DNA of 64,000 bases from Lucifuga dentata (Eukaryota > Chordata > Actinopteri > Ophidiiformes > Bythitidae), in the NCBI GenBank assembly GCA_014773175.1, contig VXCM01001537.1, forward strand, positions 62,001-126,000. Direction: 5' to 3'. Shown here piece after piece: positions 50,803-62,160 of this stretch (within the stretch, counting starts at the first letter, position 1; each line of letters begins with the position of its first letter). A model generated the notes under the pieces. That model worked only from the letters and a program-made list of their open reading frames with translations. It searched no databases and was not told the origin of the DNA. A program made the position numbers and the translations under genes.

Positions 50803-53559
50803 AATATGTTTACATGCATGTTATACTCAGATTATTGTCATGTACCTAAATTAATGATATTTACATGCCAGAATAAATTGATTTACAGTTGCATAAACTA
50901 GGTCTGTTAGTCAGAGTAAGTCTACTACAGTTGACAACCATTTCATTCTATTTAAGGTGTATATGTGACGTTTGAAAAAAATCATTTTTTTGTCTTCGGG
51001 TATAATTGAAGTTTTAACATGCATGTAAATCTACTGACTCACACTGTCATAACACAAACACTGGTATGCTCACAGGCACATTGCAGGGGTTTGTAATTTC
51101 TTTGTCAGTGTATTTTTAGTTAGACTCTACACTATGCTACAGTTTTACCGTCATTGTTGTCACTGAAAACAATTACAATGGAAATTTGTTTTGCTGCAGT
51201 GCTTTTATGCTAAAACTACATTTTGAATCCTTAAATTTGTTGCTACTGAGGCACAGATATTAAACTTAATGGTCGATCAATGAACCCTCATCACGCCTCT
51301 TTATCAGGACCAGTGGGAGCAAAACCCATTAGAAATTCCTCTCTCATACTCAAACAAAAGAAAGCTTTTAATGGCAACTTTTATTAGCTTTCATTTTGCA
51401 AATACTTTGCCTTTATTTTTTTTTATAATAAGCTGCTTAGATTTGAACTTGGCTTCCTGTTTGTCTTAGATGGAGAGATGATAAAAGGGTTTTGTCATGG
51501 ATACGGATAATGCATTTGAATAGAAGTGGCCTCCCATGTGGTTTCTTGTCTTGCTCAGTCAGAAAGGTGTTTCCTATAAGAGCGTTCTCTTACTTTAGCC
51601 TTGTTAGACAATTATGAGCTGCACAACAGCAGATTTAGGGGTCTGGGGTTGAACTGCTCAGAGTGGAATTCCTGTCCTATCCTTTTACACAAGAGAGTTG
51701 GTCAAAGTGTTTTTAGCATTTTGCCAAATAGTTCTCTCCATAAGGTCTTCTGCATGCTGTTAACAAGGATCCTCTTGAGTCTGGTGTTGCCTCTGACCTT
51801 TGCTTAGCTACCTCTGTGTCTTCATATACTTCTTTTCATTTGTCAGATCTTTTACAACTTCCATCATATCAACAAGCTTGTAGATAATGTTCTATGACAG
51901 ATAAATGTCCCTGCCTTTACATTTTCTTATGTAAATCCTCTGAGAAAGTCGACTCACCATGGCATGGAACATCTCAAGGAGACCTGACCTTATCTGCTAA
52001 GCACACAAAGAACATCACAAGTCACATGTAGGATGTGAATGGGGAAAGTTTGAAATACCTGCTGAATAGATCTAAATCAGAGCTTTCACGCTGTGGCCAG
52101 TTTCACTGGAAAAGGCTGTGTGACTGCTGAGCTCCCCGCCTGTGGGACACAGTGAAGCCTTGTCGCTTTAAGAAGGCCAACTGCACAACTGACGACTCAG
52201 TCTGTGAGTAATTTTCTCGCTTGCCTTTGAACTTAATCCTTTCAGCAGAGGTCCTGGCCTCAAGGCTTTCACATTTGTATGGCTGATATGAATAAACCAA
52301 GAAATATGCATGCAGGCTACAGTATATTGAAGAATCAAAGACTGACCTCCCCTTTAATTTTTTACCTAGTTTCAGAAAGTGATTGGTTTCATAGAAGATG
52401 GACAATGAATTCATATATACACTTTTTTTCTTTCACTATAGAGAGTGTGCACATTGCCTCATTTTGGACACCATCACTGGGAATGATTGGACCGATTAAG
52501 CTAGTAGCTAGACTTCAAACCAGAAAACAAAAATCTGTCTGATGTCCCTGTCTACTGCAGCATTTTCTTCATCACATCATTGCAGTTTTGGCTGGTTGTC
52601 TCACAGGATTACATGCCATGTACTACAAAATGCTGTTTTATGTTAGCATTAAGTTGATGCTTTGCTTTTTGTGACGGACATTTGAAAGAAAGCAGGCCAT
52701 ATTTATTCAATCTTTTACACCTCCTAAGTGCATATCATATTTAACAACAGACACATTATTCTTTGTGTACTGAAACTGTCCCTCAGATTTCTGCCTTTGT
52801 TGTTTGGGTAAGAGTTTAATATTGCTGTAAGTACTTTGACAGTACATATAATGACCTTACAAGAGTATCTACTACACATACTGTATGTTTCAGCTTGCCC
52901 CATGAACTCTTTCTGTATGTAAACGTCTTAAGCCATCTGACTCTTTGCCACTAGGCCACTCTGGGTGGATTATTTGGTGGTATTTGCAGTCTCTTTGATT
53001 AGAGCTTTAAGAGCAACAGGGCAGAGTAACTCTGCCCCCTTGGTGTAAACAACCTCACATCATCACATTCATGACACAGCAAGTGGCAAGGCATTAAGTT
53101 GTGAAGACTTTATCCTTTGCTTTTGTGTTTGGGAGTTTAATTAAAAGCCTGCTTACTCAGAAAGAAGTCTTAGTGCGCTGAGGTATCTTTAAAAAAAACA
53201 AAAAAAAAAACAGGTTTTGATGTTGTGATTGTCACAACCTCATGGTAATATCTGTTGAATTATAATGTTGACAAATCATATTGAGGAAAGCTATATCTTT
53301 GAAATATTGCACTAATAAATAAAAGTCACAACTAATATTCTGCCAGTGAGGAATTATTAAATTATTAGAGTTTCCCTCTTAACATGAAATTTTCCCAAAT
53401 CTAAATGTGGTTGAATTTGTAAATTCAAATAATGAAAATAAAATAATAATAACAAAAGAATAATAACAAAAATAACAAGATAATGAATAATGAATTCAAA
53501 TTTAAATAAATCACTTTTCAACCTGAGCAGGCCAAAATGCTTCACAAAGGCTCTCTTTC

Positions 53560-53735
53560 ATCTTCTGACACATTCGCGCTCATTGTGGCTAACAACCAAG
53601 GCACTGACCTGCTCATTGTGGGCAGTTTGTGGCTCAGCGTCTTGCTCAAGGATACTTGGGCACACAGTTAGGAGGAGCCAGAAATCCACCAACCATCTGA
53701 AGATAACAGACAACCTGCTGTGCCTCCTTAACTGC
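53560..53735. repeat. Decayed teleost dispersed repeat
   Basis: GCGTCTTGCTCAAGGATACTT followed by AGGAGCCAGAAATCCACCAA and ACCTGCTGTGCCTCCTTAAC fits a widespread fish repeat with the blocks CTTGCNCAAGGACACTT, GGAGCC...GAACCACC and CTNCCTCCTGAGC. The copy is diverged. Assigned from remembered motif blocks. Confidence 0.45.
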
Positions 53736-54474
53736 TGTAGTCTGCCTGCATGATTTTCCAGTGGTTGAAGTCAGCACTTCTTGTTACTCTTCACAGTAAA
53801 AGTCTTCCAGTGTTGTAGTGCAGTAAAGCTTTTAATGTGAAATGACAGCAGGTAACCGTTTGATGCACTAGCAGTAGCTTAGCTAGCACAGCTCTTGACA
53901 GAGAATGGATTGAAAACAATGTTGTGACTGCTGTTTGTTTGATGACAGTTGAACCACAGCAACTCTTATTTTACACTGGCGCAAAAAATAAAATAAATAA
54001 ATAAAATACAGAAAGCTGAACATAGTGAGCCTTTTACACATGGAGCTTTCTCTCGGCCTGCAGGGCCACACATGTTGAGTCAGTCAGTTTATGGTGATGA
54101 CACAGCTCAGTTCAAGTTGAAAACATTTTGGTTTATTGCAAGTTGACGTTGTAGCAGAGAATACTAATTCACTGGCCCAGTGGAATTACACACTCATAGT
54201 TTTACCTTCCCTTTTCTTTCAGAGCCATAAACATGCAAATATGCTGAGTGCAAGAGCTCAGAGGTTGAGTCAACATGCTGTTTACATCTTGTGGTATTGC
54301 TGTCATACAGGGTGGGCTTTTTGAAAGCAAGACTTGGCTGCAATGTTGTTAATCATTGATGACCTAATGTGGAACCTAAATCCAAGACACTGCCCTCTTG
54401 CTCAAACAGCACTAGATACTATTATAACTGGAAGTTATAAAACTGAATAGGAACCTATTTGTATTATGAATAGC

Positions 54475-54745
54475 CATTCATCCATCTGTTTATTTTCTGT
54501 TCTCCTTTATCCTGTGTCAAATCACAGCAAGCTTGATCTCACATGAGGTGATAGATGAGTGAACACTCTGAACACCAGTTACAGATTGATAAGTACCTTC
54601 ACATGTTAAGTCAACCTGCAAGTCTGTGGAGTGTGGGAGGATACAGACATGGGAAACTATACAAACTCTGCACAGGAAGGCCTCAATTGGCTGTTGGTTC
54701 AAATCCAGAATCGTGTTGTTGTAAGGCAGCTCAGCTCTCCACTTG
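54475..54745. repeat. Decayed copy of an abundant teleost repeat
   Basis: The left block ATTCATCCATCTGTTTATTT with CTTTATCCTGTGTCA, and the right block AGTGTGGGAGGATACAGACA then ACAAACTCTGCACAGGAAGG, correspond to the very common fish element beginning CATCCATCCATTTTCT and containing ACATGCAAACTCCACACAGAAAGG. The copy is shortened inside. A perfect pol III B-box-like GGTTCAAATCC (54696-54706) belongs to it. Confidence 0.6.
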
Positions 54746-56176
54746 TTCACTGGTTTAACTTCTATAAACATTCAAATTGTATTCATGAGCTCAAAAAGTA
54801 TGATAAACCCAATGATTGCTGCCACAATCTTTTCATAAGTAGCTTCAACTTTGTATAAGATCACAACTTTAATCCTATGCACCTCTTAATTCAGTATATT
54901 TAAATGCTCTTATCTGACATGGACAACATGACCATAAAGAGTGCGTGAATTTTGTTCAAAGATAAAGTATATAGCAAATTATGATTAGAATATCTCACTA
55001 TACAAACAGTTTCATTTGTTGAATATGCAGGAGAAATCCATGACAACAACTTTGCCCATGCGTAAATAGGGATGTAATGAATACATTTAGGATGTTGTCA
55101 TGCAGGGGAAGCATCTCTATTTCCTGCTCAGCATGTATCCATGGCAACTCTGATTCTTCAGGTGGGGCCAGATCACTGGTGGTAATTGTTTCAAACCAAT
55201 GCATACTTTTACCAAATTGACCTTTATCAAAGCCCTGAGCCATATTAATCATCTGTTTAATCAGTTTCCATTTAGACTGTCATCTGACTTTGTGAAGTCA
55301 TATTTGATTTATAACGCAGTCTGCAGGGAGGCACCAGACAACAGCTTTTCAAATTGGGCTGAATGGCGCCATTTCATCCTGTATGTCAGGATTAAATAAT
55401 AAATAGGAAGCATCATCACAGACTGACTAGAAAGGCTTTGCTTTGTTTGTGTACCTGTTATGCAGTACCTGTCCAGTTTACATGGTGGCCATTTTGATTC
55501 ATTATTTCCTATACTGTCCGTCAGCTCAGAGGAAATATGACTCATCAGAAATGTGGGAGGAAATTTACAGACATAATGTGCTTAGCTAAATTTACTATGG
55601 TGGACATGTACAAATAACAGATTTTAAAGAATAAGCATTTGATACTCAGGGTTTTTCTTGGCTCAAATTGAGGCAGAGGTGGTATCATCCAGATCATGTG
55701 CACACACGCATGTGTACTGTGCCTTCAACTGGCTCAAGCTTTTTACAAGCAACCTCGTTTAGCAGTTCTAATAATTATATGATTGAAGAAAATGACACTT
55801 ATCACTTTAAAGCATATTTTATTTAAAAAAAATAACATAAAGGTGCCCTGTTCAACATTAAATTAAATACAACATAAAGGCTTATGTGTTAATTTAAACA
55901 GTTAACAAACCAAAGTAGTTTAAAATCAAATGTAACGTAAGCTATTGTTTTCATACACTCCTAATGACTTGGCAACTCAATACCCTGGCCTTGACTCCTC
56001 GTCCTGTCCTGTACTATAACTCTGATCCTCTCCATCACTGGTCCCTTCCACTTCTTGTGGTTTTGCACTTTCAGATCTGACAAATTTACCGCATCTCATC
56101 AATAACATGAATTATTATAGGATATCTGCAGGTTCAGGCATGTTAAATTTAAGACTTTTTAAATGCCCCCATCCCC

Positions 56177-56217
56177 ACCCACCTGCGGCGGGGGGGNACC
56201 CACCTGCGGCGGGGGGG
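56177..56217. other. Assembly join with 20-nt false duplication
   Basis: 56177-56196 equals 56198-56217 across the N at 56197, in a G-rich stretch followed by a TTGG repeat. Confidence 0.75.
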
Positions 56218-56306
56218 TTGGTTGGTTGGTTGGTTGAAGACATCCTGTGGCTCTCTGGAGTTATTTTTGGCTCTCCGAGTCTTGGGAATTCTCCACCCCT
56301 GATCTA

Positions 56307-56308
56307 GA

Positions 56309-56367
<59 letters not shown>
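56307..56367. repeat. (AC)n microsatellite
   Basis: About 60 bases of AC with one interruption near 56315. Confidence 0.95.
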
Positions 56368-56368
<1 letters not shown>

Positions 56369-58280
56369 TTCTGTGTCGCAGTATGGCTGATGTGTACAAA
56401 ATCACAGGTAAATAATCTAATTGATGCATGTAACTGCATTCCAACCTTATGTGCTCTGTTATGGCTGACGTTTATAAATAATATTCTTTTAAATGTTTTA
56501 CACCTCATTTTTTCAGTTCTACAACAAAAAAGTCTCTTTATGATCAGTTTAAACAAAACTCTGCATATTGATGAGTGTAATATGTCATCATGATATGATT
56601 TCACAGAAAGACTATGAAACAACTTCATTTTAAATCCTGAGATGAACTGTGAACCTACATGAACTGTGATCACAGGCACCTGAACTGGATGTGATCCTCT
56701 TTCCAATAACGGACAAACAGTACCAGTCCAGCTGTTTGATTTTCAAAACAAACAAACATGTCTTTGTTGACATCTGCAGCCAAGATTTAATGATGTAAGG
56801 GGCCAAACCGAATCTGTCAGCTTGGCTTGTTTGTCTTCCTCTGCTGTAACTGTGGTGGTAAAGCTGAACGTTGTTACTGATCGGTACTGAGAAACACCAT
56901 GGTTAGTTGACAAGTTTTCACAGCCACCTTCTCGCACTGCATGTTCAATTCCACATCTTTGATTCCAATTGTACTGAGTTAGAATTACTTTTCGCACATG
57001 CATCTCATATTCAGCGCCACTTCCCATCATCACTTCAAGCTAGTTTAGCCCAAGATACTAATTGACACTATAGTGACCCTCCGCAAGGATAAATGATCAC
57101 TGTTAGTTTTCCGGTCTATGTTAAATTAAAATACAAAACAGCAATTTACGTACAAAATGCAAAAAACAAAGTTAAAAGTTTTTAAGGATCCACAGACTCC
57201 CTGCTGTCCTCTCTGTGCATCAACTGGTGACTGGGAAATTCCTATTATTCCATCTGCTGTCCATAAGCATCAAGGCGCCTTTCTTGGTGAAGTGTGCTGA
57301 TTACAATACAGCGCCACCACATCGGTGTAATGCCACTGTTATAGTTACAAATGACAGAAATCCACCAACTGCAATGCTTGTTTGAAAATAGTGTTTTCCA
57401 TGAAGACACCGTCAGAGTTTTGTTGAGAGGCAGAGGCAGCACAAAATTTGATGGAGGTGGCTGCCTCATAATTCTCTATGCAGGAAAAACCCTGATATTG
57501 TATTTGCAATGTAGTCCATGGTAGAATAACAATAACGTTTCTGTTATAAAGATGTATCCCATGTCGGCTGTTGTGGTTTTGTAGATTAGCATTATTATTT
57601 GAGATGCATGAAAACCTTTACACATTATTAACATTGATTTGAAAATCAAGTTGTATTTATTTGTCTGTGTGTAATGTCTGTTATTCATGTTAAAAATATG
57701 GAAAAAGTCTCTCCATGAATCACTAATTTTCTACAAATAGATAGCTTGAAAATTGAAAGGTTTTGTTAAAGGGTTATGGTTTTATGCTTTTCTTACATTC
57801 CTCCAAAAACTAAATATTAACTTTGCTTTTGACCTAAAACTGCCTTGTTTAATTGCCTAACATGAATCACTTTGTGTACACAGCTCATTGGATGTTCTTA
57901 TTGAGTAATATCTTTTGTTGACCTAGAGGAGATCGGGGGGCTGCATGATGTTTGAAGACACAGCAGATCATCCAAAGGTCATTTCTTTTCTCTGTGCATA
58001 ATTACACTCAAATTCTATTCTCTGGTCACTGACAGCAACACATTATCCCCTATGTCTGTTCACAAGCACCATTAGGGTGAGTGGCCCAGCTCTATTTGTC
58101 TGTCTTTTTCCTTCATCTTTAGCTGTGACCCAAAAGCTGTTTGCTAACCAGAGGAGTCGAGAAGAGATTCACTTGATGATGACAGGCTAATAGTGTTTAA
58201 TGAGCTGTTTTGGCATGATGCTGTTTTCCCGAGTCATTTTAGCGCGTGGCTATCTAACATTGCTCATCTACAACCACAAC

Positions 58281-58330
58281 TGTGTGTGTGTGTGTGTGTG
58301 TATACATATGTATGTGTGTGTGTGTGTGTG
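58281..58330. repeat. Compound (TG)n microsatellite
   Basis: TG repeats flank the insertion TATACATATGTA. Confidence 0.95.
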
Positions 58331-59837
58331 GCCATGATCACAGAGGGACACGCTGACACAACTAATGGAAAGAGATGTACAGTAGAAGCTCTTCTGGAGC
58401 ACAAGAGGCTTTCAGCTTCTTAGTGTTGATTCAGAAATCTAGGAAGAGCAATGGTCTGAGAAGACTTCAGCTGCACGAAAATCACTTTCATGATAAGAGC
58501 TCTAAATGTGTTCCTGAGTGAGATAGTTATTCACCAAGATGAGAAGTAGACCTCCCACATAGTATCTCAGCAAGTCCAGCAAGAGCCTATAGCACATATA
58601 CAGGTATATCCACATATAGTGTATGTGTTTGTGAACTCATAATTACTGTATGGAAAATCAGCACAAAAAGTTACTGACACCCACACAGAATGGAGACAAG
58701 TGTGCACACACGAGTTGGCCTATTTTCCATCAAAAAAAAAAAAAAAAANAAAAAAAAAAAAAAAAGAGAGAGAATTAAAAGAATATTTAAAGAATTTCTT
58801 AATGAAACAATTTCCATAGATTTAAGTTGTTTTGATCCCCAGCAGAAATTCCCAGCATCATGTGGCATACTATCATACTCATTTTGAGAACCACTGCTTT
58901 AGACTTTGCCACTTGTAGTAAACATGACTGAGCTGGTGGCAGATCTTGCAAATATTCAACAGTCATTTTCACTAGTACAGTTAGAAAAAAGTAACAATAA
59001 TGCAGGTTTATAGTTATATATTAGCTTATAATTCTGTTTGTCATGTAATTAAGGAAATTTGGCATACCTAAATGGTATCGCAATGTATGCTTAGCGCTTG
59101 AAATTAATTTCCACCTCCACAGTAAACTTTGAATTTAGTGGGATATTATCACATAATCTGTACTATAGCTAAATGCAATAACTACTGTAGATGCATGCTC
59201 ACAAAAGAAAAGTCTAATGAGGTTTGCATGACCTATTGTGTGTTTTGCAGTCAGCTCATTTATAACCATGCTAAATTGATTTGGAAAATATTAAATCTAC
59301 TGAACCATCCTTTCTCTAATCATTATAGAGTAACCTCAACATTTATATTCCTATATATACAGCTGGTGAAGCGCTTTCAGTCTGTAACTCGAGCTAAACC
59401 TTTTGAGCCCTTCTCTCTCATCTCTGTGCTGCTGCATGCCCAGAATGTTAAAGTGCTGAAGAATACAGCCTATTTCTAAAGCTTCCTCCCTTTTCCCTTG
59501 TGTTAAAACTGGAAAATCACCATACACCCATCTTTGGTTCATGTCTGTGTCTAGAGCAGCTAAAGAGATGAAGAGCCAACAGCTCAAACATCCAGAGCTA
59601 TTATATTTTCCCAGGCCTCTTTCCTTTTGCAAGACTGTTGACAATACAATCCCCAAAAGAAGGAGGATGAAGCTATAATGCTCAGATGCGGAATATTTAT
59701 TTGTAACATGCTTGCATTTATTCCTTGCAATAATATTTGCAATATTTAATCCAGCCTTCATAGTCAATGTCAATACCATTAAATACAGCCCTCTCTCTCC
59801 CAAAGCTAGCAATCCACAATTTGCTTTTGCTCAAAGT

Positions 59838-59875
59838 TGTAAAAGTATGACTCCTCTTGGAGTCATACTTTTACA
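59838..59875. repeat. 17-bp-stem perfect hairpin
   Basis: TGTAAAAGTATGACTCC, a TCTT loop, and the exact complement. No mature small-RNA identity is recognised. Confidence 0.8.
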
Positions 59876-60699
59876 CAAGTCCTAGAGGAGAAACTCAGTG
59901 TTGGATTACTGTAAACATTTGTTGTTTGTGCAAGCTCTGTGGTCATTGTGTGTTGATAATTGCAGATAAGGCACCAGTTGGCTGAGTAATTCAAGGGGAT
60001 GGACTCTAATTTACACGGAAAGACACTAGCTGTGATTTGTCCCTCTTATCTATATGGATGGCTGTCTGCATGTGGTGTGCACTATAACTGGCGCTGTTGT
60101 CATCATTACTGCTGCCATGGAGACAGGAGGGCGGACAAGGTCTCATCCAAATCCATCAGCCCCTCTGAGTTATTCAGCTCTGGCCTGCTTTGGACAGGCT
60201 CGACCATTGAGTTCATACCAAGGGAGGGCTGTGGGGGCTACTAAATCATTCTACATCAGGCGACAGCTTTAGAAAATCAATGCCTCGTGGTTTTTGTTGC
60301 AGACTGAGATGCATGTTGTGAAGAGAGGAGGATACAGAATGAGGGATGGTGTCATGTGAAAAGGATATCATCTTCATGTTATTGGAGATGAAGGTTCATG
60401 GAGGCAGCAGAGATAATCAGGAACTTGTCACCGAGCACAGATAGCCCAGGCCTCATCAGAAGGGACCGTACTGTAACAGTAGTAGGCACAGTGGTCACAC
60501 AGACTTACATCACATGAATTCACATGCTTCATAAAGCAAGCCCAGTGCAGGCACAGTTAGATGAGTGGGGTCACACTGAGCCAAACCTGAACTGTGACCT
60601 TGGAGCCGAAGAAAAAGCATTAAAGCCTGTTGTGTGGCTAAAGCACTCACCGCTCCACATTCACTAACAAGCCAAAAGGACGAAATGAAAGCTTGTCAT

Positions 60700-61330
60700 G
60701 CTGGGCCTCATTCACCAATGTTTTCGTATTCTCTCTTTTAAATTTACTGATAAATCACTTTACTGATAAATTTATCAGTAAAGTGAATTCTGAATTCCAG
60801 TTGGATGCACATTCCAGGCAATTTATCAACAACAAATGGAAATGACAGATAAATTCTATGGTAACAGCCCCCCTTGTTGTAAACATTAGAACAAAGGAAG
60901 CAGAGGAAATAAAAATATAGTAATAGTTTAATAATAGTCATAGCATAGTATGCAATAATCATATTGTTTTCAACTTGAGAGATCCTCCCAAAACCTAATT
61001 TAAAAGGAGGAATCTTAAAATCTCTGTCCAGTGTCAGGGACATGAGGACTATGGATGGAAGATGGGCAGGTTCCAAACAGTTGAAATGGATGAAAGCATT
61101 GGCTCTGTAATTGGAGAGGCTGTGGTTTTAGTTGTGCAACTTTCAGTGTCATTGGACAGTGGCATGCTAGATATCCCAACAACCTCACACTCGCACATAT
61201 CAATGTCAGGTAAACTACAGGCCAGAAGTGAGGCCATCCCCAGATTTAGCCTGACCAGACTGTAGCAAGTTAATCCCAAAATGATCTGGGAGAAGGCAGA
61301 CAGCAGGCTTTGAGAATAGAACGTTAAAAT
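60700..61330 (-). mobile_element. Possible degenerate Harbinger-like element
   Basis: The left edge GGGCCTCATTCACCAATG resembles the GGGCC-type termini of teleost PIF/Harbinger elements. On the minus strand a 112-codon open frame (61387-61049) and a 110-codon frame (61076-60744) adjoin, as if from one decayed gene. I recognise no conserved domain, and no right terminus was found. Speculative. Confidence 0.2.
60755..60786. repeat. 32-bp perfect palindrome
   Basis: TCACTTTACTGATAAA is followed directly by its complement. The half TTTACTGATAAA also occurs just before it (60743), so a direct and an inverted copy stand together. Confidence 0.85.
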
Positions 61331-61464
61331 GCATAAGCAAGGGAGTTTGGGTAAAGGAGTTGGAACACAACTGGAGTGCCAGTGCACTAATACAGACTGG
61401 GCATACTTTCATTAAAAATTATTTCTTAAGCTATAGTGGCTACATATTGTAGTGTATATTGAAT

Positions 61465-61497
61465 TGTATAGTGGCTACATATTGTAGCCACTATACA
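61465..61497. repeat. 15-bp-stem perfect hairpin with nearby direct copy
   Basis: TGTATAGTGGCTACA, loop TAT, then the exact complement. The segment TATAGTGGCTACATATTGTA also occurs about 40 bases earlier (61432), a direct repeat next to an inverted one. Confidence 0.8.
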
Positions 61498-61509
61498 TTA
61501 CGTTGTGTT

Positions 61510-61638
61510 GACAAATTCTTCTTGAAAACTAATTAGTTACATTTATTTTATTTATTTTTGTCATTTCCTGTGCNGACAAATTCTTCTTGAAAACTAATTA
61601 GTTACATTTATTTTATTTATTTTTGTCATTTCCTGTGC
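61510..61638. other. Assembly join with 64-nt false duplication
   Basis: 61510-61573 equals 61575-61638 across the N at 61574. Confidence 0.85.
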
Positions 61639-62059
61639 AACAAATTATAAAACAATCAGTGTAGTGATGAATTTTTTTTTTTAAAACCTGGGGGTGGCCT
61701 CAAATTTAAGGCCGTAGTGTATGATGTGATAATCTAGATTATTTCTTTATTTGGCTGTGAAGTCTATGTTAGTCTTTTCACTAAAACAAAATCTAATATC
61801 AAGCAAATGACCTACTCATATGATTTAAACTGTGCTGTTTTAATATTAACCTATACACCAAAGTGTCTAAAATGGCAGTAAAAGCAAAAGCAATAATGTA
61901 TTGAAATATTTGATATTTTGTGGTTTTACAACCTCATTTGTTCCTTATTTACTCTTTAGTGGCTTACAGTTTACAACAAACGGGAAAGGATTGTACATAT
62001 TGGTTTACAAGTTGTGCCAGCTACATGTAAATGTTGCTCTTTCCTACAAACTTTTTTGA

Positions 62060-62110
62060 AATAAACTAGAGCTCATACCTCCACCAAGACTGAACATGTC
62101 TAGTCTACTA
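62060..62110. repeat. Dispersed repeat fragment, copy B
   Basis: Related to the segment near 20917: AGAGCTCATACCTCCACCAA followed by GACTGAACA. Confidence 0.55.
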
Positions 62111-62130
62111 AGTAGTCTTGTTCTTATAAA

Positions 62131-62160
62131 CCCAAAGAGACCCAAAGAGACCCAAAGAGA
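62131..62160. repeat. Three exact tandem copies of a decamer
   Basis: CCCAAAGAGA three times in a row, inside the dispersed repeat region. A small tandem expansion. Confidence 0.9.

Noticed and set aside
54696..54706. Perfect pol III B box (GGTTCAAATCC) suggesting a tRNA gene
   Set aside because: No A box at the right distance and no cloverleaf stems; it belongs to a dispersed repeat copy.
56149..56706. 185-codon minus-strand open frame
   Set aside because: It runs through an AC microsatellite and an N join with duplicated flanks; the Cys-Val repeats are from the microsatellite and there is no family resemblance.
58121..58185. Possible exon after tcatctttag
   Set aside because: The required phase hits a stop after seven codons and no good donor follows.
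59351..59812. 153-codon minus-strand open frame
   Set aside because: Long for its surroundings, but the peptide shows no domain, no splice context and no codon pattern of a gene.
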